Of a DNA stretch of 64,000 nucleotides, positions 7,469 through 14,994 are shown in pieces; position 1 is the first letter of the stretch, and the number at the start of each line of letters is the position of its first letter. The stretch spans positions 620,001-684,000 of the forward strand of contig NZ_CP085154.1 in assembly GCF_022788695.1 (NCBI RefSeq), in the 5' to 3' direction. The position numbers were made by a program, and so were the translations under genes. The DNA is from Pseudosulfitobacter sp. DSM 107133. Its GTDB lineage: Bacteria; Pseudomonadota; Alphaproteobacteria; Rhodobacterales; Rhodobacteraceae. The notes under the pieces were generated by a model that ran no database searches, was not told where the DNA came from, and worked only from the letters and a program-made list of their open reading frames with translations.

Positions 7469-7836
7469 AATTGTTCCTCCTCGAGGTAACGTGGGCAGCT
7501 CCGGCAAGCGCGATACATGCGAACGCGGTGGGTGTTGTGCGTCTGCAAATGCTGCGCCCGTTGCCGCCACATCTGGCACCTGTCGGTCGGCAGTTCGCCC
7601 AGTACGGGGCAAGAGATCACAACTGACATGAAGACACCGCGCACGCGCTCTTCGATGGCTGCCATGTTCCCAGGGTACTTGCGCCGCAGAACGTTGCTCA
7701 CCAGCGAGGCCGAGCGGCCCAGGTCTTCGGCAACGCGGTTCTGGCTTGTCCGCGCACAGGCTTCGGCCAACGCCAGAACCCAATCGGGCAAATCTTCGCC
7801 CCATGCTGTTTTTGCGATTTCGACGGGCCCGCTCAT
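7465..7836 (-). CDS. Phage helix-turn-helix protein with Cys-rich C-terminus
   Basis: A 123-residue protein starting MSGPVEIAKTAWGEDLPDWV. Residues 24-55 are a helix-turn-helix (ACARTSQNRVAEDLGRSASL, VSNVLRRKYPG). The end carries CPVLGELPTDRC, then RVRMYRACRSCP, a cysteine arrangement typical of a family of Mu-like phage regulators in proteobacteria. Start ATG at 7836 overlaps the upstream stop by ATGA. A DNA-binding role with a metal-stabilised tail is likely; the target is unknown. Confidence 0.65.
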   Translation of the reverse strand: MSGPVEIAKTAWGEDLPDWVLALAEACARTSQNRVAEDLGRSASLVSNVLRRKYPGNMAAIEERVRGVFMSVVISCPVLGELPTDRCQMWRQRAQHLQTHNTHRVRMYRACRSCPRYLEEEQL

Positions 7837-8444
7837 GACTGCCCCCCAACCGGATAGGCTTTCTGGGTATTCGGGTCGAACACCTGCTTGGTGCGCTGGA
7901 TCATTGGCGGGTTCGGGCCCGTGTTGCGGATCAACCGATAGACGGCCTGTTTCTTGGGCGGTTGCGCTTTGCTGACCACCTTCAAGAACCCTGCCTGTAG
8001 CAACAAGCTGCAATAGGATTTCGCTGTCGTATCGCTGACGTTGACAATATCGGTGGTGGCATGGGCGGCGAGGTCGCGGGGAGAGAATTGGCCCAGCATC
8101 CGCATCGTGCGCCACATGTTCTCGACGCCACCACCTTGAACAACCGGCTTGCCCTCGCGGCTCAGTCGCGGTGCATGATAGGGAACGGGATCTGCGATGA
8201 TCTTGAACCGGATTGCAGCCTCTTCACGTATAGCGCCTTCCGGGGGTTCGATCCGTTCGACATATTCAGCCAGAACCAGCGATTTCAGGTAACTGCGAAT
8301 GGTGTGCCGGCTCACATAGGTCTGGTCATGAATGTCCGTTATGGTGAACGGCTCTCCATTGAACTTGACCATCTCTTCCCAGAGCGGTTGACGGCCCTGC
8401 GGTTCTCGCGAGGCGGCAGCTTCTGTGGCGGAAATCCGGCTCAT
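7833..8444 (-). CDS. Phage winged-helix-like hypothetical protein
   Basis: A 203-residue protein immediately after MuB, with ATGA overlap. It has two winged-helix-like units: PFTITDIHDQTYVSRHTIRS with YLKSLVLAEYVERI, and QFSPRDLAAHATTDIVNVSD with AKSYCSLLLQAGFLKVV. Between them is a Pro-rich linker. This doubled layout suggests a DNA-binding protein of the transposition/replication module. No named family is claimed. Confidence 0.6.
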   Translation of the reverse strand: MSRISATEAAASREPQGRQPLWEEMVKFNGEPFTITDIHDQTYVSRHTIRSYLKSLVLAEYVERIEPPEGAIREEAAIRFKIIADPVPYHAPRLSREGKPVVQGGGVENMWRTMRMLGQFSPRDLAAHATTDIVNVSDTTAKSYCSLLLQAGFLKVVSKAQPPKKQAVYRLIRNTGPNPPMIQRTKQVFDPNTQKAYPVGGQS

Positions 8445-9184
8445 TTCGGTGCCCTCCGAGGGGTTGGTGCTTCACCGGTGAAGAGGGGCTGATTGCCCCA
8501 GTCTGCCCGGCTGATGGACTTCAGGCCGCGTGTCAGCGCGAATTCCTTGATCCGCTCAAGGTTGATCGAAATCCGCCGGATCGAACGATGAGACTCTTCG
8601 AGCACCTGAAGCTTCAGATCCTCGGCCAGGCTGACGTTTGGGCAATAAATTGCGGCCAGGTATCCGACATCGTCGATCTGCCCTTCTTCTGCCGCGACCC
8701 AATCAAGGATGCGCCCGTGAACCCGCTCCCAAGCCATCAACTTGCGTGGCAGTTTCTCTTCGCCGATCAGGATGATCGTGGCTCCGGAACTTTCGTGGAT
8801 GTCGCGCACGATTTCGATCATGTTGCGGTCGACCAGGTGGTCGATCTCATCGATGATGAGCGGGCGGCTGTTGCGCGCAAGCTCTTGGGCGATCTGATCC
8901 ACCATGTCCGAGATCGTCTTTGCAGGCAGGACGCCCATATCGCGCAGGATTTCTGTGCAAAGCTTTTTCTTGGTCCAGACCGATTTGACTTCGACCTGAT
9001 AGGCGCGAAACCGGTTCGCAGCGTAGACCGCTGCCGTTGTCTTTCCATACCCGGACCATCCGTAGAATACCCCCAGTCCCGGAAGCCCTGGACCGCGTTG
9101 ATTGACCCGCTCGATCAGCTCCACCAGCGCGACGACGTTGCGCAGCGGTGCAACAGAGTTGTTATGCCTCACTTCTTCTGTCAT
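8441..9184 (-). CDS. MuB-type transposition target-capture ATPase
   Basis: A 247-residue AAA+ ATPase. Walker A is GWSGYGKTT (about residues 42-50) and Walker B is PLIIDEIDHL (about 107-116), followed by a sensor region ATIILIGEE. MuB-type proteins bind target DNA in an ATP-dependent manner, deliver it to MuA and give target immunity. The gene follows the transposase by 60 bases and is in the same direction, as in Mu. Shorter than Mu B (312 residues), consistent with the B3/Rhodobacter type. Confidence 0.88.
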   Translation of the reverse strand: MTEEVRHNNSVAPLRNVVALVELIERVNQRGPGLPGLGVFYGWSGYGKTTAAVYAANRFRAYQVEVKSVWTKKKLCTEILRDMGVLPAKTISDMVDQIAQELARNSRPLIIDEIDHLVDRNMIEIVRDIHESSGATIILIGEEKLPRKLMAWERVHGRILDWVAAEEGQIDDVGYLAAIYCPNVSLAEDLKLQVLEESHRSIRRISINLERIKEFALTRGLKSISRADWGNQPLFTGEAPTPRRAPK

Positions 9185-9244
9185 TCTTCCCTCACCTTCA
9201 CTATCGTCACCGGTCGGCCTGCAACGCCGCCGGTGACACCTAAA

Positions 9245-11386
9245 TCAGCCGAACATGCCCCAGCTGAAATCTTCAAAAATCTTCATGTGCCCGATGTATT
9301 CGGGCAGGCGCTGATAGGCCTCGAGCGCCTTGTGCTCTTCCGGCAGCACGGGCTCACCGGCCTTGATGCGCTGTTCCAACACGAGGAAGCGGCGGAACCG
9401 TTCCTTTGGTGTTTCGGGTTTGACCAGCACCTCGGCGGTGCGCTTGTGCTCCGCTCGGATCGCGGCCAAAGCGTCGTCTGAAACGCGGCTCTGTTGCGCC
9501 TCAGCGGGCCGCGGCTGCGAGGCGTCCCGAGCCGCCTCCAGCGCGGGCGTCGTGTAGATCTCACGGGCTTTTGGAAAGGCGACCATGACACCGGCTTTCT
9601 CGGCGGCATCGCGGCGCATTGCGTCGGCGACATCCCGTTTGCCAATCTTGCGGCTGGCACGGCGGATGTCCGTAAGCTTTTCATCCTCAAAGGCGCGCTG
9701 CATAGCCTTGGCTTTGGCGATGACTTCGGCAGGGTTCAGCCCCGCGAGATCAGCATTCAACGCTTCGCCCAGATAGCTTTCGGTCTCCGGATCAAAGAGC
9801 ATGATCCGCCCCATGTCGGCGGGGTCCATACGCACCAGAACCTCGTCGCCAGGCATGGCCGACATCGGCAGGTAATAGGCACCATCGACACGCACACCCT
9901 GTTTGGTCACATGGCGCAGGCCACCGTTCGACGCGATCGGGGCCAGCAGAACGTCAAGCGCGGCCTCATGCTCGATCTTGCGAACCGGACCTGCGTAGGA
10001 CGCCGCAACTTCGAATGGTGTACGTTTCTTGAGGGCCGAGTGCTGATCCCGACCGTACATGTCAGCAGCCCAAATATCGCTCCATTCCTGGAACTCCGCA
10101 AAGTCCATATCGACATCGTAGAGGGTCTCATCCGTCGCCCCGAGACGCTTGTCGAAGGCCTTGCGCTGCTCGATGATCTTGCGATCGGCAACCGAGTGAC
10201 CGATGAAGCCGGGGCAGACCGCGATGTCGCGTTGATAAGTGCCGATGGTCCGCTCTACGATACCCTTGTCGGTTGGCTCGTATGCGTCGCTGAGTTCGAC
10301 CGTGATCTGCAACGCTGCAAACAATCGTTTGGTCTGTTTGGCCACAAAATCCGACCCGTTGTCGGTGTGGATTTTCTCGGGCACACCCCACGCCATGATG
10401 CATTTACGGATCAGGAGACCGACGGCGGACGCACGCGGTGTCTTGCTGACCAGAACGATGGCACGGCGGGAATAGACATCGACCGCCATGTAGATCGAAT
10501 ACCGGCCACCTTTCAGCATGACATCCGCCGGTGACGCATCGACCTGCCAGATTTCATTGAGACGCTGAGCCGTCTGGCTGCCCGTCGCAGAGAACCGGAT
10601 ATGCGACCGGTAACCGTCCGGGTTGGTCAGCCGCATCAACTCGTTGCGGAACTCGGCCTTCCAACGGGTGATCACTGTCTGGAATACCCGAATGGTGGGC
10701 AGAGCGACGGTCTTCTCATCCCCTGTCTTCGCGCAAACGGTGGTCAGGGATTTCCCGAACTTGTCCTTCACAAGGATCCGCACATGTTTGGCTGACAGGA
10801 AAGGTTGCTTTGCAATTGCGGCAAGGATCATGGCCCGTACTTCGCCGTCATGGGCAACGTCCAATATGCCCGATCCCTTCGGGCGCCCTCGGCGCGATGT
10901 TGACCCCCCCTCGATCGAAGCTTTGCGCCAGCGCGCAATTGATCGGGCGGACACGCTGGGCACGGCCTCTTTAATCCATGTTGGAAGTGCGATTGAACCG
11001 CTCGTGAACAGCTCTGCAAACATCGCATCGGCTGCGGTCTGCGGCAGCGCATTTTCGAGTTGGAACTTCTGAACCAAGCTCAAGAGTACAGCGCGGGCAT
11101 CGGCCGTCTGATCAATCGCGGTATCTGTAACAACAGGGCGCAAATCCTGCGCGGCGACGGACAGGTGACTGGCAAGCCAAGCTGCCCGTGCGGGTGCCGG
11201 CAGCACATCAATGTGGTATTCCAGCCCCCCGCCGCCTTCGCGACCTTCCCGCACCCGGCTAAGCCCGGTTTCAGCCCAGCGTTCGCGCACGGCAAGTTCA
11301 TTCACCCGCCGCTTGGCAGTCGGCAGGCCGGGCATCAGGCCCGCCGCCGCCGCATCTGCGATTTGCTGTGCCGAAACCCAAAGCAT
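9245..11386 (-). CDS. Mu-type transposase A
   Basis: A 713-residue DDE transposase. The N-terminus (MLWVSAQQIADAAAAGLMPG with TKRRVNELA-like spacing) is the Mu DNA-binding domain. Catalytic residues appear as Asp in EIWQVDASPADVML, Asp in KIHTDNGSDFV and Glu in DKGIVERTIGTYQRD. The C-terminal part has charged helices that would contact the MuB-like ATPase. The start at 11386 overlaps the ParB-like stop as TGATG; an ATG 12 bases upstream is possible. It joins phage ends and inserts them into new targets during replication. Confidence 0.92.
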   Translation of the reverse strand: MLWVSAQQIADAAAAGLMPGLPTAKRRVNELAVRERWAETGLSRVREGREGGGGLEYHIDVLPAPARAAWLASHLSVAAQDLRPVVTDTAIDQTADARAVLLSLVQKFQLENALPQTAADAMFAELFTSGSIALPTWIKEAVPSVSARSIARWRKASIEGGSTSRRGRPKGSGILDVAHDGEVRAMILAAIAKQPFLSAKHVRILVKDKFGKSLTTVCAKTGDEKTVALPTIRVFQTVITRWKAEFRNELMRLTNPDGYRSHIRFSATGSQTAQRLNEIWQVDASPADVMLKGGRYSIYMAVDVYSRRAIVLVSKTPRASAVGLLIRKCIMAWGVPEKIHTDNGSDFVAKQTKRLFAALQITVELSDAYEPTDKGIVERTIGTYQRDIAVCPGFIGHSVADRKIIEQRKAFDKRLGATDETLYDVDMDFAEFQEWSDIWAADMYGRDQHSALKKRTPFEVAASYAGPVRKIEHEAALDVLLAPIASNGGLRHVTKQGVRVDGAYYLPMSAMPGDEVLVRMDPADMGRIMLFDPETESYLGEALNADLAGLNPAEVIAKAKAMQRAFEDEKLTDIRRASRKIGKRDVADAMRRDAAEKAGVMVAFPKAREIYTTPALEAARDASQPRPAEAQQSRVSDDALAAIRAEHKRTAEVLVKPETPKERFRRFLVLEQRIKAGEPVLPEEHKALEAYQRLPEYIGHMKIFEDFSWGMFG

Positions 11387-12258
11387 CAGAGGCTCCAACC
11401 TTGCGCACGGGCGTGCTCGAGGATTTCGCGCTTGTGCTCGTCGATGAAGGCACGGCGGCTTTTGGTCGACAGGCGCGTCACGCGGTGGTAATGCTTGTCG
11501 TCGTTCTTTGGCAGCGCGCGACCCTGTGCCATCAGCAAGGCATCCGCAACCGAGCTAGCCTGCGGTGGATCGGCGAGCAGCGCATCGCAAGCCCGCTCCT
11601 GGACATCTGCGGGCACCTTGGCCAAGGCTTGCAGCCCGGCTTGATGATCGGCGATCCATGTCTCGCGGATGCGGTCTTTAATCGACGGGAAGAGGCCGTT
11701 GGCAATTTCGATGGCGCGGAAGAATGCCGTTCTTGAGAGCCCAGTCTTTTCGGCAATCCCAGACCAAAGTCCCAAAATGGGACTTTGGTTTTCATCCGCA
11801 TTCTCAGCCTCTTTGACCAAGCGCACATTTGCACTGCGCCGGTCGCCACCATGCCGGGCAGCCGGGTTCATTTCTTCCCACGTCGCCTTCAGCGCAGCCA
11901 GATGCTCAGCCCGCTCAAGCTTGGTCAGCTCTTCGCGGTTGATGTTCTCCATGATCTCGGCAAACCGCAGATCGGCAGCTGGGGTGTCTTCGGGCAATAC
12001 AGTCACCGGCACCTCGGCCCAGCGCAGCGCCCGGATGGCCTCAAGGCGCTGCAAGCCAGCCACCAAGCGATACTTCTGCCCTTTGCGCACAACCAACAGT
12101 GGATGCGTCAAACCGTTGCAGTCGATATCTTGCTTCAGCACTTCGACACGGTCGGCGCGTGCCGGGCGCATCCGGCCCTCGACCTCAATCAGGGCGACAG
12201 TGATGCTGCGCAGGTCGTGAGATTGGGAAGCTGCTGGAGGGGTGGGCGTGTCAGTCAT
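11386..12258 (-). CDS. ParB N-terminal-domain protein of the prophage
   Basis: A 290-residue protein. Residues 18-110 form a ParB/Srx-type nucleotide-binding domain: RADRVEVLKQDIDCNGLTHP, the box LVAGLQRLEAIRALRW, and EIMENINREELTKLERAEHL. A central helix-turn-helix is plausible (GIAEKTGLSRTAFFRAIEIA). It lies immediately before the transposase gene. Recent work on the family shows CTP binding by ParB proteins; whether this one binds CTP or DNA is untested. A role in organising phage DNA for transposition is inference. Confidence 0.8.
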   Translation of the reverse strand: MTDTPTPPAASQSHDLRSITVALIEVEGRMRPARADRVEVLKQDIDCNGLTHPLLVVRKGQKYRLVAGLQRLEAIRALRWAEVPVTVLPEDTPAADLRFAEIMENINREELTKLERAEHLAALKATWEEMNPAARHGGDRRSANVRLVKEAENADENQSPILGLWSGIAEKTGLSRTAFFRAIEIANGLFPSIKDRIRETWIADHQAGLQALAKVPADVQERACDALLADPPQASSVADALLMAQGRALPKNDDKHYHRVTRLSTKSRRAFIDEHKREILEHARAQGWSL

Positions 12259-12524
12259 ACATCATCCGTGAAGTTAAGAGGTTGGTCTGTTTCGGAGGCG
12301 TCATCCGGCGGTGTCAGCATCGTGTAGTAGAAGATGAACCGGCCATTGACGTGCTTGCGCTCGCACTTGATGTCGGCCCCGAGCTGGCGCAGCTCTGACA
12401 CGCAGGTGTTGATGGCGCAGACATGGGTGCGCCGCATGATGTCGCGTGTCGAATGCGGCTTGCGATCGGACAACAACCGATTGACCCGGCTCAGACGATC
12501 AGAGGAAAGCTTGGCTGCATGCAT
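12255..12524 (-). CDS. Small winged-helix phage protein
   Basis: An 89-residue protein with a winged-helix pattern: LSRVNRLLSDRKPHSTRDIM, then CAINTCVSELRQLGADI as recognition helix, and a wing CERKHVNGRFIFYYTML. It resembles the small helix-turn-helix proteins encoded in many prophage early operons, whose function is unassigned. ATGA overlap with the ParB-like gene at its 3' end and a one-base overlap with the upstream gene. Confidence 0.65.
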   Translation of the reverse strand: MHAAKLSSDRLSRVNRLLSDRKPHSTRDIMRRTHVCAINTCVSELRQLGADIKCERKHVNGRFIFYYTMLTPPDDASETDQPLNFTDDV

Positions 12525-12760
12525 CAGTCGGGCTCCCCACCATAGGTGGTGGCGATCAGCGCCTCGATGTCGCGCAGGGCATCCTCCTGAAGCATCAGTT
12601 CCGAGAATGCGGCCATCGCCCGGTTCGCCTGATCATCCCATTCGTTGACCAGACCAACCTCTTGGTTCAGCTTGTCGTCTTCCATCTGGCTGTCGAGCGA
12701 CACCATCTGGGTAAGCGCGTCTTTGAGATCGGCAAAGGACTGTACGGGAGAGCGGCTCAT
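12524..12760 (-). CDS. Phage hypothetical protein, 78 residues
   Basis: A small, strongly acidic helical protein (FADLKDALTQMVSLDSQMED, EWDDQANRAMAAFSELMLQE). No family recognised. The ATG at 12760 overlaps the preceding stop as ATGA, which decides the start over an upstream possibility at 12778. Its acidic helical nature would suit a DNA-mimic or anti-host factor, but that is speculation. Confidence 0.5.
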   Translation of the reverse strand: MSRSPVQSFADLKDALTQMVSLDSQMEDDKLNQEVGLVNEWDDQANRAMAAFSELMLQEDALRDIEALIATTYGGEPD

Positions 12761-12942
12761 GACAGCACCCCCGCGCAAACGACGAGCACATAGCCGATCA
12801 CGAAAAGAGCGAGGCAGGCGGTGATGTCGCTGACACGTCCCTCGAGCTTTTTGATCCGCCGTTCAAGCCCAGCGACACACTTATCATCCTTTGGCTGACG
12901 GCGAGCGGGTTGGTAGGGATAGGTCTTCTCTGCTACAGACAT
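12757..12942 (-). CDS. Small phage membrane protein
   Basis: A 61-residue protein with a charged N-terminus containing a short coiled coil (AGLERRIKKLEGRVSDI) and one C-terminal membrane helix (ACLALFVIGYVLVVCAGVLS). Tail-anchored topology is likely. It overlaps the neighbours on both sides (4 and 10 bases). Function unknown. Confidence 0.55.
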   Translation of the reverse strand: MSVAEKTYPYQPARRQPKDDKCVAGLERRIKKLEGRVSDITACLALFVIGYVLVVCAGVLS

Positions 12943-13163
12943 CTCTTCGTCTCCTCGTCCATGAATTTGCTGCGGGTCAATTGCTCCACGACTGAGGCAG
13001 CCGTTCGCTCAAGGCGGATCAGATGGAAAACAGAGTTCGTCTCGACCGCGCCATTTACGATCTCGATGGCCAACGCGAGGCGCTGCGCCTCGCTCAATTG
13101 ACCGAGGGCTCCCCGCACTGCGTCGGCGGGATGCTGTGCCTGATAGGAATAATCCTGCATCAT
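12933..13163 (-). CDS. Phage hypothetical protein, 76 residues
   Basis: A small helical protein starting MMQDYSYQAQHPADAV. Two helices are evident: LGQLSEAQRLALAIEIVNGA and LERTAASVVEQLTRSKFMD. The ATG at 13163 overlaps the Cro/Ner-like stop as ATGA. No family is recognised. Confidence 0.5.
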   Translation of the reverse strand: MMQDYSYQAQHPADAVRGALGQLSEAQRLALAIEIVNGAVETNSVFHLIRLERTAASVVEQLTRSKFMDEETKRCL

Positions 13164-13423
13164 GCCGCGTCCTTCTTCTTGCGGGGACGGGGGATGTCGC
13201 TGGGCCATGTCAGATCGGCGGGCCAGTGGTCTGAGAACCATTGGTGGACCTTCTGGGCGGTTTTGACTGTGCACCCGCCTCCTTTGCGCAAACGCTCAAA
13301 GAACTGCCCGTCGCCTCGGACGAGGAACGAAACACGCCAATGTGTTACATTCGCATGCAGTGCATAGGCATCGGCCAGGTCGAGGAGATATTTATACGGC
13401 TCTGTGTTCATGAGACCGAGCAT
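13160..13423 (-). CDS. Cro/Ner-like early regulator
   Basis: An 87-residue basic protein, first gene of the early operon and divergent from the repressor across the operator region. ANVTHWRVSFLVRGDGQFFE, then RLRKGGGCTVKTAQKVHQWF resembles the short helix-turn-helix proteins of Rhodobacteraceae prophages that fill the Cro/Ner position. Ner-type proteins repress the early and repressor promoters. The start may be 13423 or the ATG at 13411; neither has a clear ribosome site. The function is inferred from position plus this motif. Confidence 0.6.
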   Translation of the reverse strand: MLGLMNTEPYKYLLDLADAYALHANVTHWRVSFLVRGDGQFFERLRKGGGCTVKTAQKVHQWFSDHWPADLTWPSDIPRPRKKKDAA

Positions 13424-13426
13424 ACG

Positions 13427-13487
13427 GATAATCTTATCTCAATCAAGATAATAATATCCATTCCCGAATCATCCAGATAACTTTATC
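13427..13487. promoter_or_regulatory. Divergent operator region with three GATAANNTTATC-type palindromes
   Basis: Between the repressor (start 13496) and the Cro/Ner-like gene (start 13423) are three 12-bp palindromes: 13427-13438 (GATAATCTTATC), 13447-13458 (GATAATAATATC, one half-site mismatch) and 13476-13487 (GATAACTTTATC). Starts are 20 and 29 bases apart, close to two and three helical turns. The third ends eight bases before the repressor start. This is the expected layout of a phage immunity switch; which protein binds is inference. Confidence 0.75.
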
Positions 13488-13495
13488 TTGTCTGA

Positions 13496-14203
13496 ATGCG
13501 ACTTGACCTAACAGACAAAGCTGCCAGCGTTTCCAGCCTTCTTCAGAAGATGGAAAAGCATGTCAGCTTGTCAGGAAAGAGCGAGGCTGAGTTCGCAAAT
13601 GCCGTGGGAAGTAGTAACGCTCTCTTCAAGAATTTGCGCAAAGGAAGCATGCCTTCGGTTGAACGTCTGAACGCCATTCTCGCTGAGATTGGTGAAACAC
13701 TTGTTCTCGGAAACCCGGATGGACCAAGCGAATTAGATGCAGTTGACACTACACTCATCGATGGTCGGAAATTTGCGACTGTGGCACGCCACGAAGCGCA
13801 GGCTGCCGCAGGTGGAGGCTATGTCAACTTGGATCTTCCACCAATCGATCATCTGGCCTTTTCAAAAGCCTGGCTCCTTCAGAATGGCATCCAGCCTAGC
13901 GCCTGCGTTCTCATCAATGCGCGCGGCCAGAGCATGGAGCCCAGCATTTATGATGGCGATCTCGTGATGATCGATCGTCGCAAACGCGATATCCGATCTG
14001 GTCGCATTTATGTCTATAACCACCCTGGCGATGGCACTCGGATCAAACGTCTTGAACTTGTTCCAAATGCAGCAATCATTATCCGCTCCGACAACCCCAA
14101 CCAGAAAGAGTTCGCGCCCGAATACATCACGGCCGAGTCCATGAATGACATCTCGCAGAACATTGTCGGGGAAGTTATTTGGTCAGGCCACAAGTGGGGG
14201 TGA
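13496..14203 (+). CDS. Phage repressor with S24 (LexA-like) peptidase domain
   Basis: A 235-residue protein. Residues 10-65 are a DNA-binding helical domain (KSEAEFANAVGSSNALFKNL). The C-terminal half is an S24 peptidase: the nucleophile Ser lies in ARGQSMEPSIYDGDLVMID, and the general-base Lys is probably in DGTRIKRLE. Such repressors hold the lytic promoters off and can self-cleave in the SOS response. The gene stands alone on the plus strand opposite the early operon, and its base composition is noticeably more AT-rich than the lytic genes. Confidence 0.88.
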   Translation: MRLDLTDKAASVSSLLQKMEKHVSLSGKSEAEFANAVGSSNALFKNLRKGSMPSVERLNAILAEIGETLVLGNPDGPSELDAVDTTLIDGRKFATVARHEAQAAAGGGYVNLDLPPIDHLAFSKAWLLQNGIQPSACVLINARGQSMEPSIYDGDLVMIDRRKRDIRSGRIYVYNHPGDGTRIKRLELVPNAAIIIRSDNPNQKEFAPEYITAESMNDISQNIVGEVIWSGHKWG

Positions 14204-14299
14204 GCAGCCCGCCTGGCCCCCGAGCACAATCGCTGATAAATCTATCTAAGAGGCGACCTCGCCAACAAATGAACCAATCCGCTTCACTGGAGACCTGAT

Positions 14300-14605
14300 A
14301 TGCTTTCTCTTCGCCTCTTCGCTTGGGCCGCTTTTGCAGTTGCCGCACTCTGCATTGTTGTAGCTATCGCTGCGGAAGCATTGATCCTTATTTCACCGGC
14401 TATTGCAGCTTTGATCTCTGGCGTTCTGTTTCTCGCTGCCGACCGCGCGATCTTTCTACTGACTGAGATAAAGGATGCGTTGAAAGGCACTCAGCCTGCG
14501 ATCGAACCGAGTTTGGACACCACACCCTCAGCAGCGCGGGAAACACGGTCGATCGAAGAAATCTCACGTGACATCGAGAACTTGAAGACCCGGGCGGCGA
14601 CATAG
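14300..14605 (+). CDS. Small membrane protein beside the repressor
   Basis: A 101-residue protein with a hydrophobic N-terminal half containing two membrane helices (LFAWAAFAVAALCIVVAIAA and LILISPAIAALISGVLFLAA) and a charged cytoplasmic tail (SIEEISRDIENLKTRAAT). GGAGA lies 7 bases before the ATG. Position after the repressor in the lysogenic direction suggests a lysogenic-conversion or superinfection-exclusion gene, but that is inference only. Confidence 0.6.
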   Translation: MLSLRLFAWAAFAVAALCIVVAIAAEALILISPAIAALISGVLFLAADRAIFLLTEIKDALKGTQPAIEPSLDTTPSAARETRSIEEISRDIENLKTRAAT

Positions 14606-14618
14606 ATCTTGCCCGCCA

Positions 14619-14819
14619 TCATGTCTTCCCCTTGGATCGGCGCATCCTGCGGATTGCGCGCATCATAATTTTCCGCCGCTCGGCTATGCTGTCAGCCAGA
14701 ATGCGTTTCTGACGTTCTATGCGTACATCAAGAACCATAAGCCGTTGTTCTTCTTCACTATCTGTGAATTTCTGCCATTCTGGGTGCAGCTTTTCCCGCT
14801 GTACATCTGTTAGCGACAT
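14619..14819 (-). CDS. Small basic hypothetical protein
   Basis: A 66-residue charged helical protein (MSLTDVQREKLHPEWQKFTD, then ERQKRILADSIAERRKIMMR). No family is recognised. A GTG two codons upstream (14825) is an alternative start and would have better spacing from AAGGGA. It converges with the membrane gene at 14300-14605. Confidence 0.45.
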   Translation of the reverse strand: MSLTDVQREKLHPEWQKFTDSEEEQRLMVLDVRIERQKRILADSIAERRKIMMRAIRRMRRSKGKT

Positions 14820-14907
14820 GAACACAATTCCCTTACTTTGTTGAACTTAGCATACAGCGAATAACACTGCACCCGCTATTGCGTTGGATCGAAATTTGCT
14901 GACCCCG

Positions 14908-14994
14908 TGCAAACATCCGCAAAATTGCAAGCATCATAAAGAATCACTTTGCAAGCATATTGCAAGCATGTAAGTTGCCATAAGATGCAAGCAT
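14908..14994. repeat. Five TGCAAGCAT-type direct repeats upstream of and into the P63C gene start
   Basis: Exact copies of TGCAAGCAT lie at 14926-14934, 14950-14958, 14961-14969 and 14986-14994, with a one-mismatch copy (TGCAAACAT) at 14908-14916. Start-to-start spacings are 18, 24, 11 and 25 bases, and the last copy contains the A and T of the ATG at 14993. No Shine-Dalgarno sequence precedes that ATG. The cluster looks like a multi-site binding region: an operator, iterons or transposase sites. Confidence 0.7.

Noticed and set aside
7145..7849. A longer 234-residue version of the small helix-turn-helix gene
   Set aside because: The N-terminal 127 residues are the out-of-frame shadow of the upstream gene. 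A GTG at 7468 with AGGAGG and GTGA overlap is the better start.
14908..14994. A CRISPR array made of the TGCAAGCAT copies
   Set aside because: The repeat is only 9 bp, the spacings are 11-25 bases and irregular, and no cas gene is near.
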